Shown here one piece after another: positions 1 through 7,170 of a DNA stretch of 64,000 nucleotides (position 1 is its first letter; each line of letters opens with the position of its first letter). This DNA comes from SHZI01 sp031409515. Its GTDB lineage: Bacteria; Pseudomonadota; Gammaproteobacteria; Steroidobacterales; GCA-2729495. The stretch spans positions 1 to 64,000 of the forward strand of contig JANNXJ010000004.1 of the NCBI GenBank assembly GCA_031409515.1, written 5' to 3'. Position numbers and translations under genes: made by a program. The notes beneath the pieces are model-generated. The model made no database searches. It had not been told where the DNA came from and saw nothing but the letters and a program-made list of their open reading frames with translations.

Positions 1-151
1 CATCGCCGTTCCCCGGCCAGGCAGTGCAGCACTGGGAGTCGGAATCTCCAGGGATTTCTTGCGGAGCCACATCGGACAGACCTCGAAGTTCGGTTGGTCT
101 GAGAGTGCCATAGTGTGGCGTTCCAAGGTACCTCTGTTAACTTTAGAGACC

Positions 152-1528
152 ATGCGCATCCTGGCCGTCGTCGCTGCACTGCTTCTCCTTGCCCCGGGAG
201 TTGCGGTCATTGCGGCCGACGAGAGTGCCGCTGCCACCGAGCGCTACCTGCGCCTGATGACCGAAGGGCGCAACGCGGAGGCTATTGCCGCCGCCCGGGA
301 AGTGCTGACTCTGACCCAACAGCAGTTCGGCGCAAGCAGCGTCGAGGTCGCGGCTCCCCTGATCAACCTAGCCACCGCCCAACTCCGCAACGGGGACCTC
401 CGGGACGCGGAAGCAAACTACAGGGCGGCGATAAGCCTGCTGGAGCTGCGCGAGGGGTACCTGTCGCCGCGCCTGGCTAACCCTCTGGTGGGGCTTGGCG
501 AAACCCTGGTGCGCAGCGAGCAGTATGTCCTGGCGACGGAAGCCTACGAACGCGCCCTCCGCGTCAACCACGTGAATGAGGGCTTCTACAACCTGGAGCA
601 GATGCCGATCCGGGATGGTCTGACGGAGGGCTACCTGGGCCAGCAGAACCTGGAGAAGGCCAACTTCCATCAGGAGGCTGAGGCCTATATTCAGCAGCGC
701 AAGCTGGGTAAGGACAACCTGGAGTTTGTGGCAGCCCTCGAAAAACTCGGCCGCTGGTATGACCGTACGAACCAGACCGAGTCTGCCCGTCTGGCTTATC
801 AGAACGCGGCGCGGGTGGTCGAGAAGGCCAAGGGCGAGGACTCGCCGGAACTCGTCGATCCCCTGCTCGCAATTGCAGAGACCTACCGTCAGCAGGCCCT
901 GCTGCCCCCCGAGCCGGACTCCACCCAGTCGGCGGAGACGCTGCTGCCGATGAGCAGCATGATGCTCCGCAAGGCCCTCGCTATCGTGCAGGCGGAGGAG
1001 CCACCGGATCCGGCCCAGCGGGCTCGCATTCTGGTGCGCCTTGGCGACCTCTACATGATGTGGGACAAGCGAAACACCGCGTCGGCCCGCTATCAGGAGG
1101 CCTGGCAGGCGCTGTCGGCAGATCCGGGGCTGGTAACGCAGCGGGATGACTATTTCTCCCAGCCGGTCCGCATCATGGGTCCGGTGTTGCCGGCCATCTA
1201 CCCCCCGCCAAAGCGGAATGCGGCGCCGGTGCAAACCAAGGACCTTGAGCCCGGCTTCGTCGTGGTCCGCTACGGCGTGAATCAGCTCGGCCGGGTCACC
1301 GACGCCAGTGTTATCGAGGCAGATCCGGCCAATCTGCTGGAGGACGGAGTGACCCGGGCGGCAAGTCTCACGCTGTTCAGGCCGCGCTACGTCGATGGGG
1401 CGCCCGTGGACACCTCCGGACTGATCCTGCGCCACGAGTTTCGCTACGCGCCGAAGAAACTTGAATCCAAGGAGGCCGAACCAGCCGAAGACGACAGCAA
1501 ACCCCTCGAGCAACCAACGTCCGGGTAG
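152..1528 (+). CDS. TPR-repeat protein with C-terminal TonB-like domain
   Basis: Secreted or periplasmic protein of about 458 residues. The start at 152 gives a classic signal peptide (MRILAVVAALLLLAPG, then a small-residue cleavage region near AADES); an upstream TTG at 59 would add 31 residues of unconvincing sequence. The middle carries several degenerate TPR-like helical repeats (pattern A..YR.A....E). The last ~90 residues (FVVVRYGVNQLGRVTDASV to the end) resemble the C-terminal domain of TonB family proteins (gxV...v..dG.v.d..v). There is no N-terminal TonB-type anchor and no proline-rich spacer, so it is unlikely to be the energy transducer itself. It precedes a DUF547 gene by 23 nt on the same strand. 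Exact role unknown. Confidence 0.8.
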   Translation: MRILAVVAALLLLAPGVAVIAADESAAATERYLRLMTEGRNAEAIAAAREVLTLTQQQFGASSVEVAAPLINLATAQLRNGDLRDAEANYRAAISLLELREGYLSPRLANPLVGLGETLVRSEQYVLATEAYERALRVNHVNEGFYNLEQMPIRDGLTEGYLGQQNLEKANFHQEAEAYIQQRKLGKDNLEFVAALEKLGRWYDRTNQTESARLAYQNAARVVEKAKGEDSPELVDPLLAIAETYRQQALLPPEPDSTQSAETLLPMSSMMLRKALAIVQAEEPPDPAQRARILVRLGDLYMMWDKRNTASARYQEAWQALSADPGLVTQRDDYFSQPVRIMGPVLPAIYPPPKRNAAPVQTKDLEPGFVVVRYGVNQLGRVTDASVIEADPANLLEDGVTRAASLTLFRPRYVDGAPVDTSGLILRHEFRYAPKKLESKEAEPAEDDSKPLEQPTSG

Positions 1529-1551
1529 CCAACCTGTGCTTAGAATAGGCC

Positions 1552-2298
1552 ATGCTCAAACCCACACTCAGTCTCCTTATCCTTTGTCTGCTCGGCCTGT
1601 CGGCCACAGCGGCACTGCCCGCCCGGGATGATCTCGACGCGGTCCTGCTCCGCAATGTGAGCAATGGCTTTGTCGACTACGACGGCATCAAGGCCGACCC
1701 TGCCTTCAGCCGCTACGTTGCCGGGCTCGCCACCGCGGGGGATGCCAGCCTCGACGACCGCAACGCCCGCCTCGCCCTGCTGATCAACGCCTACAACACC
1801 TTCGCGATCCAGGGGATTCTGGACGGTTACTCACCCGCCTCGATGCTGGGCCGCTACACCTTTTTCAAGCGCCGGGAGTACAGCCTCCTGGGGACCAGGA
1901 CGACACTTGAAGACCTGGAGCACGGCCAGCTGCTGCCACTGGGCGAGCCGCGGCTTCACTTCGCCATCGTCTGTGCGTCCATCTCCTGCCCCCGGCTTGC
2001 CAGTCAGGCTTACGCGCCGGCGGCTCTCGATACCCAGCTCGAGGCAGCGGCCCGGGCCTTCGCCAATGACGGCACACGGAACCGCTACGACACAGCACGC
2101 CAGATCGCGTTCCTTTCCCGGATCTTCGACTGGTACGAGGCAGACTTCGTCGCGGCAGCCGGCTCGACCCAGAAGTACCTCGCTCGTTATGTCAGCGACC
2201 CGGTCGTCAGGGATATCCTCGCCCGGGACGGGTTCAAGGTCCGGTTCGTGGACTACGACTGGGACCTGAATGGCGTCTACCGGGGTAAGCCGGACTGA
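1552..2298 (+). CDS. DUF547 domain protein, secreted
   Basis: Protein of 248 residues with an N-terminal signal peptide (MLKPTLSLLILCLLGLSATAALPA). The body matches the DUF547 family as I know it: the 'LALLINAYNTFAI' stretch near residue 75, the 'LEHGQLLPLGEPRLHFAIVCASISCP' region around residues 120-145, and the 'FLSRIFDWYEADF' stretch near residue 190. Members have an overall resemblance to papain-like folds, but no reaction is established. It follows the TPR/TonB-C gene closely and ends 73 nt before msrP, so it may be co-transcribed with both. Periplasmic location is inferred from the signal. Confidence 0.85.
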   Translation: MLKPTLSLLILCLLGLSATAALPARDDLDAVLLRNVSNGFVDYDGIKADPAFSRYVAGLATAGDASLDDRNARLALLINAYNTFAIQGILDGYSPASMLGRYTFFKRREYSLLGTRTTLEDLEHGQLLPLGEPRLHFAIVCASISCPRLASQAYAPAALDTQLEAAARAFANDGTRNRYDTARQIAFLSRIFDWYEADFVAAAGSTQKYLARYVSDPVVRDILARDGFKVRFVDYDWDLNGVYRGKPD

Positions 2299-2371
2299 CT
2301 GTAAGGAAACGGACAACGACCCCGTCCAAACCCCCACTAACTGCCCGATTCACCCATTGCGAGGCGTGGCC

Positions 2372-3343
2372 ATGCTCATCAGGAAGCCGACGGACATCAA
2401 GCCCTCCGACATCACGCCCGAAAGCGTGTTCCTGAGCCGGCGCACCCTGCTGCGCTCTGCCGGTTTTCTGGGGGCCAGCACCCTGCTGTCCCAGGCTCAC
2501 GCAGCCGATGAGGAGATTCCGGCCAAGTACAAGCGCCTGACGGGTGTGCGGCCCAGTCCCCTGAGCACGAAGGATGCGCCGAACAAGTTCGACGAGATCA
2601 CCGGCTACAACAACTTCTACGAGTTCGGCACCGACAAGGCCGATCCCGCCGAGAAATCGGGCAGGTTTCGCCCCCAGCCCTGGAAGGTCAAGATCGATGG
2701 CGAGGCCGGCATTACCGGCACCTTCGACTACGACAGCATCGTGAAACCCCACACGCTTGAGGAGCGGATCTACCGGTTCCGCTGCGTGGAAGCCTGGTCA
2801 ATGATCGTTCCCTGGGTGGGAATTCCACTGGGCGAGGTCCTCAAACGCTACAACCCCACCTCGAAGGCCAGGTACGTTGCCTTTGAAACCGTAGTCCGGC
2901 CCGCGGAAATGCCTGGTCAGAAGTACCCCACCCTCGACTGGCCCTATGTGGAAGGCCTGACGATGGCAGAAGCGATGCACCCGCTGACACTGCTGGTGGT
3001 GGGCGTGTACGGCGTGGAACTGCCCAACCAGAACGGGGCTCCCTTGCGCCTGATCGTGCCCTGGAAGTACGGCTTCAAGAGCATCAAGTCGATCGTGCGC
3101 ATCAGCTTCACGGAGAAGCAGCCCCCGACCACCTGGAACATTTCCGCACCGGATGAGTACGGGTTTTATGCCAACGTGAATCCAGCCGTGGATCATCCGC
3201 GCTGGAGCCAGGCGTCCGAGCGGCGCGTGTCTTCCGGCGTCGGCAGCCTGTTCGCCTCGCGTCAGCCCACGCTGCCTTTTAATGGCTACGCCGCCCAGGT
3301 CGCCTCGCTGTACAAAGGCCTCGATCTGGCCAGGAACTTCTAG
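2372..3343 (+). CDS. msrP: MsrP, molybdopterin periplasmic methionine-sulfoxide reductase
   Basis: Catalytic subunit (formerly YedY) that repairs oxidised methionines in periplasmic proteins using a Mo-molybdopterin cofactor. About 323 residues. The ATG at 2372 places a twin-arginine signal (LSRRTLLRSAGFLGASTLL) at about residues 18-36, as expected for a cofactor-loaded Tat substrate. The Mo-ligand cysteine is visible in 'YRFRCVEAWSM', followed by 'VPWVGIPLGEVLK' and the typical 'LPNQNGAPLRLIVPWKYGFK' stretch. The frame is open upstream to 2270, overlapping the DUF547 gene, but those extra residues are not family-like. msrQ follows after 26 nt, the standard pairing. Confidence 0.95.
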   Translation: MLIRKPTDIKPSDITPESVFLSRRTLLRSAGFLGASTLLSQAHAADEEIPAKYKRLTGVRPSPLSTKDAPNKFDEITGYNNFYEFGTDKADPAEKSGRFRPQPWKVKIDGEAGITGTFDYDSIVKPHTLEERIYRFRCVEAWSMIVPWVGIPLGEVLKRYNPTSKARYVAFETVVRPAEMPGQKYPTLDWPYVEGLTMAEAMHPLTLLVVGVYGVELPNQNGAPLRLIVPWKYGFKSIKSIVRISFTEKQPPTTWNISAPDEYGFYANVNPAVDHPRWSQASERRVSSGVGSLFASRQPTLPFNGYAAQVASLYKGLDLARNF

Positions 3344-3369
3344 GCCAGTCTGGCCGGAAGCCGCCCTGC

Positions 3370-3999
3370 ATGGTTACCCAACGCCAGGTTCGGCTGTTCT
3401 GGCGGCCACTGGCCCACCTGGCCTGCGCGTTGCCGCTGATTTATCTCATGCTTCAGCTGGCGGAAGTGGGCGGCTTGCGCCTGGGAGCAAATCCCCAGCT
3501 GGCGATCCGGGACTTCCTGGGCGAGTGGGGGCTGCGCCTGTTGCTAGTGACACTGGCGATGACCCCGCTACGCTGGGTCACGGGCAAGCCCTGGCCGTTG
3601 CAGTACCGACGTCTGCTCGGCCTGTGGAGCTTCGCCTACCTGGCATTGCATTTCGTGACTTACTTCGTCCTCGACCGTGCGCTGGACCTGTCGGGGATTG
3701 TCGAAGACATCCTGAAGCGACCCTTCATCACCATCGGCTTCCTGGCCATCGTGCTGATGATCCCCCTGGCCGTGACGTCCACCGCTGGCTGGCGCCGGCG
3801 GCTGGGTGCGCGCTGGCTGACGCTGCACAAGCTGGTGTACCCGATCGCCATCCTCGGCTGCTGGCACTTCTACTGGCTGGTGAAGAAGGACGTGCGGGAG
3901 CCGCTGATCTATTGCGGGATCCTGGCCCTGCTGCTGGGCTTCCGGGTATGGAAGGCCCGCGGGATAAATGGGGACATGCCTCATTTCTTTTCGAAATGA
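3370..3999 (+). CDS. msrQ: MsrQ, haem-binding membrane partner of MsrP
   Basis: Integral membrane b-type haem protein (YedZ) that passes electrons from the quinone pool or a flavin reductase to MsrP. 209 residues with about six hydrophobic helices and the family histidines, for example in 'LALHFVTYFVL', 'LHKLVYPIAILGCWHFYWL'. It follows msrP by 26 nt. The last twelve codons (GINGDMPHFFSK) and the TGA stop lie inside a perfect inverted repeat at 3967-4013. The protein's natural C-terminus was therefore probably replaced by insertion of a repeat element; the final residues are not conserved in the family as I know it. Confidence 0.93.
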   Translation: MVTQRQVRLFWRPLAHLACALPLIYLMLQLAEVGGLRLGANPQLAIRDFLGEWGLRLLLVTLAMTPLRWVTGKPWPLQYRRLLGLWSFAYLALHFVTYFVLDRALDLSGIVEDILKRPFITIGFLAIVLMIPLAVTSTAGWRRRLGARWLTLHKLVYPIAILGCWHFYWLVKKDVREPLIYCGILALLLGFRVWKARGINGDMPHFFSK

Positions 4000-4013
4000 G
4001 GCATGTCCCCATT
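3967..4013. repeat. Perfect 21-bp inverted repeat (REP-like, GGAC class)
   Basis: Left arm 3967-3987, 5-nt loop 3988-3992, right arm 3993-4013; the arms are perfectly complementary and begin AATGGGGACATGCC. It sits between the convergent msrQ and amtB genes, overlaps the end of msrQ and supplies its stop codon (3997-3999), and ends 5 nt before the amtB stop. As RNA it would form a very stable hairpin in either direction and may end or protect both transcripts. The GGGGAC head resembles REP-type palindromes mobilised by RAYT transposases; that origin is inferred. Confidence 0.85.
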
Positions 4014-4018
4014 CGCAC

Positions 4019-5245
4019 CTACGACGTGATGTTGTAGCCACGCTCCTCGTGGAGCGCGAGGTCCAGGCCTTCGTTCTCTTCTTCCGCGGTCACCCGCAGG
4101 TCGCAGACCAGCGCGGTTGCTTTCAGCAATAACCATGTCATACCGCCGGCCCAGACGATCGTCGCGACCGTGCCGATCAGTTGCACACCCAGCTGGGCCG
4201 CGATGGTCCGGCCATCCGGGTGGCCAATGCCCCCGAGGGCTGCTGCACCAAATACGCCGGTTAGCAGTGTGCCCATGATCCCGCCGACGCCATGGACGGG
4301 GAAAACGTCCAGGGAGTCATCAATGGCGAGACGCCGCTTGATGAACTGGGTAGCCCAGAAGCACACGGTTCCGGCGAGGAGGCCTATGGCGAGTGCGCCA
4401 CCCGGGCCTACGTAGCCGGAGGCGGGTGTAATGGTGCCAAGCCCGGCCACCATACCCGTGACGATGCCCAGTACGCTGGGCTTGCCGAAACGAATCCACT
4501 CCTGGGCCATCCACGCCACGCAGCCTGCTGCCGCCGCAATGTGGGTCACCAGCATGGCCATGCCGGCAGAGCCATTGGCAGCCAGGGCACTACCGGCGTT
4601 GAAGCCGAACCAGCCGACCCAGAGCATCCCGGCACCAGTCACGGCCGCGGGCAGGTTGTGGGGCGTCATCGCCTGACTCGGAAAGCCCCGCCGCTTGCCG
4701 ATAACGAGGGCGGCCACGAGGGCAGCCACCCCGGCATTGATATGGACGACCGACCCGCCGGCGAAATCCAGGAACTTCATCTGGGCGAGCCAGCCGCCGC
4801 CCCACACCCAATGGGCTACCGGCACGTAGACCAGCAGGAGCCAGAGCGTGGAGAAGAGCAGCATGGCCGCAAACCGCATGCGCTCCGCGAAAGCGCCAAC
4901 GATGAGAGCAGGCGTGATGATGGCGAAGGTCAGCTGAAACATGGCGAACACGGACTCCGGGACCGTCCCGGTGACGGACTCGACCGTGATGCCCGCAAGG
5001 AACGCCTTGCTCAGTCCGCCCGTCCAGGCCTGGGCGGCGCCCCCGTCGGTGAACACCAGGCTGTAGCCCACCAGCATCCAGAGCAGGGAGACTACCGCTG
5101 CAATGGCGAAACACTGCATGAGGACCGACAGTACGTTGCGACTGCGGACCAGCCCGCCATAGAAGAGCGCGAGCCCCGGAAGGGTCATGAAGAGGACCAG
5201 TGCCGTGGCGCCGAGCAGCCACGCGGTATCGCCGCTGTTGATCAT
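4019..5245 (-). CDS. amtB: AmtB ammonium transporter
   Basis: Inner-membrane ammonium channel of the Amt/Mep/Rh family, 408 residues with about eleven membrane segments. Family signatures are present: 'LPGLALFYGGLVRSRNVLS' near the N-terminus, 'LDFAGGSVVHINAGVAAL' with the pore histidine, 'AVTGAGMLWVGWFGFNAGSAL' and 'FPVHGVGGIMGTLLTG'. It is the second gene of a glnK-amtB operon; PII protein would bind its cytoplasmic face and close it when nitrogen is plentiful. The ATG at 5245 lies only 3 nt after a REP unit that fills the intercistronic gap, with no separate Shine-Dalgarno site. The start codon is directly followed by ATC AAC AGC. Confidence 0.96.
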   Translation of the reverse strand: MINSGDTAWLLGATALVLFMTLPGLALFYGGLVRSRNVLSVLMQCFAIAAVVSLLWMLVGYSLVFTDGGAAQAWTGGLSKAFLAGITVESVTGTVPESVFAMFQLTFAIITPALIVGAFAERMRFAAMLLFSTLWLLLVYVPVAHWVWGGGWLAQMKFLDFAGGSVVHINAGVAALVAALVIGKRRGFPSQAMTPHNLPAAVTGAGMLWVGWFGFNAGSALAANGSAGMAMLVTHIAAAAGCVAWMAQEWIRFGKPSVLGIVTGMVAGLGTITPASGYVGPGGALAIGLLAGTVCFWATQFIKRRLAIDDSLDVFPVHGVGGIMGTLLTGVFGAAALGGIGHPDGRTIAAQLGVQLIGTVATIVWAGGMTWLLLKATALVCDLRVTAEEENEGLDLALHEERGYNITS

Positions 5246-5248
5246 ACT

Positions 5249-5272
5249 GATCGCGCCGGTCGGCGCTCCTAC
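5249..5272 (-). repeat. REP unit with GTAG head in the glnK-amtB gap
   Basis: Read on the minus strand this is GTAGGA, then the hairpin GCGCCG-AC-CGGCGC, then GATC. It is the same design as the two units at 11283-11336, where the stem is GCGCCT-TT-AGGCGC: the sixth base pair has changed on both sides, so the fold rather than the sequence is kept. The GTAG head contains the TAG stop of glnK (5269-5271). Its AGGA could serve as the amtB Shine-Dalgarno, which the folded stem would bring to about 7 nt from the ATG. It resembles REP elements of Pseudomonas and Xanthomonas relatives. Confidence 0.85.
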
Positions 5273-5607
5273 AGCGCGTTGTCGCCGGTTTCACCGGTGC
5301 GGATACGCAGGGACTGGTGCAGGTCCGTCACAAAGATCTTGCCGTCACCCACTTTGCCGGTCCGGGCCGCGGCCGTGATGGCCTCGATAACCCGCTCGAC
5401 CAGTTCATCACTCACGGCGACTTCCACCTTGGACTTGGGCAGGAAGTCCACCACGTACTCTGCACCCCGATACAGTTCCGTGTGACCGCGCTGGCGGCCG
5501 AAACCCTTCACCTCGGTGACCGTCATGCCATTGACGCCGACCTCCGAGAGGGCATTGCGCACGTCGTCGAGCCGGAAGGGTTTGATGATGGCGGTAATCA
5601 GCTTCAT
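5269..5607 (-). CDS. glnK: PII nitrogen-regulatory protein (GlnK/GlnB)
   Basis: Trimeric PII signal protein of 112 residues, the normal length. It senses 2-oxoglutarate, ATP and ADP and controls AmtB and nitrogen enzymes. The start MKLITAIIKPFRLDDVRNAL at 5607 is diagnostic; an open frame continues upstream but is not PII-like. The T-loop 'GFGRQRGHTELYRGAEY' contains the uridylylation tyrosine (Y51), and the B-loop 'TGKVGDGKIFV' is intact. Its pairing with amtB supports the GlnK designation. The stop codon overlaps the GTAG head of a REP unit. I looked for a sigma-54 promoter upstream and did not find a convincing one. Confidence 0.95.
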   Translation of the reverse strand: MKLITAIIKPFRLDDVRNALSEVGVNGMTVTEVKGFGRQRGHTELYRGAEYVVDFLPKSKVEVAVSDELVERVIEAITAAARTGKVGDGKIFVTDLHQSLRIRTGETGDNAL

Positions 5608-5641
5608 GGGGGCTCTCTGTAGGGTTGCCGTGGGGCCAATT

Positions 5642-7090
5642 CTAGCGCTGATGGACCCAGCGCAGGAGAGCGTTCTGGGCATCTTTGCCCCCGCCCCAGG
5701 TGGCCTTGGGCTGGTTGACGATCATGACGACCACGTAGTCCGCTCCCGACTCGCTGTGGACATAGCCGGCAATCGCGGTGACGCCATTGAGAGTGCCGGT
5801 CTTCAGGTGCATGTCGCCGGGCGACGGGTCATCCTTGAAGCGCCGCCGGGTGGTCCCGTCCAGGCCGGACAGGGAGAGCGAGGCCTGGAACTCCGGCTGG
5901 AAGGGGCTGGCATGGGCAGCCAGGAGCATCCGGCCCAGACTCCCGGCACTGATGCGGGTCTCCCGGGAGAGGCCGGAGCCGTTCCCGAGGCGCAGCTCCG
6001 GGAAACTGAGGCCCTGGCTGGCAAGCGCGGCCACCGTAGCCTGACGGCCCTTCTCCAGCGTCCCGGGTGCGCCAAGCTTCTCTGCCCCCAGAGTGAGAAA
6101 GATCTGGCGGGCCATCACGTTGTTGCTGACCTTGTTGACGGGCCTGATCAGTTCCGCCAGTGGCGGCGACTGAAAGGTGATGAAAGGGGTCTTGCCCGCC
6201 GGCACCTGACCCTGGCGAAACCCTCCGGTTATCCGGCCACCCTGTTCTTCCCAGAGGCCCCGAAAGGCGCCGTAGGCAAACGTCGGGGCATCCAGGATCG
6301 AGCGGAGCAACTGGTACTCGTCGCACTGGCTGGCCAGCGAGCCGGCGAAGGTGACCCGCGGCCGGCCCGACAACTTGCCCACCACCATGCTGATGCCGCT
6401 CTTGCCGGACCCGCAAGTGCCCTTGAACAACCGCATGTTGTTCAGGATCTCCACGTTGGCGATGGCGGGATCGGCCAGAATCTCGACACGCCCCCGCGCG
6501 GCATCCGGCCGAAAGATGAAGTTGACGGCCTGGTAGTTCACGAGCAAGGCATCGGGCAGCGCGTTGTAGACCCGATAGTCCTGGCCGTCGAAGGCACCCG
6601 GATCGAGCTCTTCCCGGGCAAACCAGGCGTTGTCGATGATCAGGTCGCCGTCGATGGTGCGCAGGCCCCGGTTGCGCAGGTCCCGCTGCAGAAGCAGCAG
6701 CCGCTCCGTGACCAGGTAGGGGTCGCCATAGCCCTTGAGCAGAAGGTCGCCAGTGAGCGTCCCGCCCTCGAGGCGGCCATCCGCATAGACTTCCGTGCGC
6801 CACTGGTAGGTGGGACCGAGCGCCTCGAGCGCCGCAAAGGTAGTCACCAGCTTCACCACCGAGGCAGGATTGCGAGGCACATCCGCATTGAAGGTCAGGA
6901 GCGGCTCCGCAGTGCCCGTGCGCTGGACGAAGACACTGACCGACGCTTCCGGCAGCTGACGCTGTACGAGAATCCGGTTGACCGGGGCCGGCAGCGTGGT
7001 CTGCGGCTGCCCAAGCACAGGCACAGGCAAGGCAGTCCCCAGCAGCAGGGCGCCGGCCAACAGGCGGCAGTTCAGTTCCCTGCGGAACAT
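5642..7090 (-). CDS. dacB: D-alanyl-D-alanine carboxypeptidase/endopeptidase (PBP4, DacB type)
   Basis: Periplasmic low-molecular-mass penicillin-binding protein of the S13 family, 482 residues, which trims or cleaves peptidoglycan cross-bridges. The ATG at 7090 gives a signal peptide (MFRRELNCRLLAGALLLGTALP). The three active-site motifs are present in order: SxxK in 'NPASVVKLVTTF' (about residue 64), SxN in 'NKVSNNVMARQ', and KTG in 'HLKTGTLNGVTA'. Between the first two lies the long inserted domain typical of this class. An open frame upstream to 7267 overlaps the neighbouring activator gene and is unlikely to be translated. It ends 34 nt before glnK. Confidence 0.92.
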   Translation of the reverse strand: MFRRELNCRLLAGALLLGTALPVPVLGQPQTTLPAPVNRILVQRQLPEASVSVFVQRTGTAEPLLTFNADVPRNPASVVKLVTTFAALEALGPTYQWRTEVYADGRLEGGTLTGDLLLKGYGDPYLVTERLLLLQRDLRNRGLRTIDGDLIIDNAWFAREELDPGAFDGQDYRVYNALPDALLVNYQAVNFIFRPDAARGRVEILADPAIANVEILNNMRLFKGTCGSGKSGISMVVGKLSGRPRVTFAGSLASQCDEYQLLRSILDAPTFAYGAFRGLWEEQGGRITGGFRQGQVPAGKTPFITFQSPPLAELIRPVNKVSNNVMARQIFLTLGAEKLGAPGTLEKGRQATVAALASQGLSFPELRLGNGSGLSRETRISAGSLGRMLLAAHASPFQPEFQASLSLSGLDGTTRRRFKDDPSPGDMHLKTGTLNGVTAIAGYVHSESGADYVVVMIVNQPKATWGGGKDAQNALLRWVHQR

Positions 7091-7170
7091 GTGTGGGCGG
7101 ACTCCCGGGTGAGGCCGTGGGGACCCGTTCCCCCGGCGCGCGTGATTGTGCCGGAACTTGGGGCCCGGCG

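Noticed and set aside
5608..5645. Possible sigma-54 promoter upstream of glnK
   Set aside because: A TTGGCCC is present, but the -12 element at the required distance is not GC; glnK may use another promoter.
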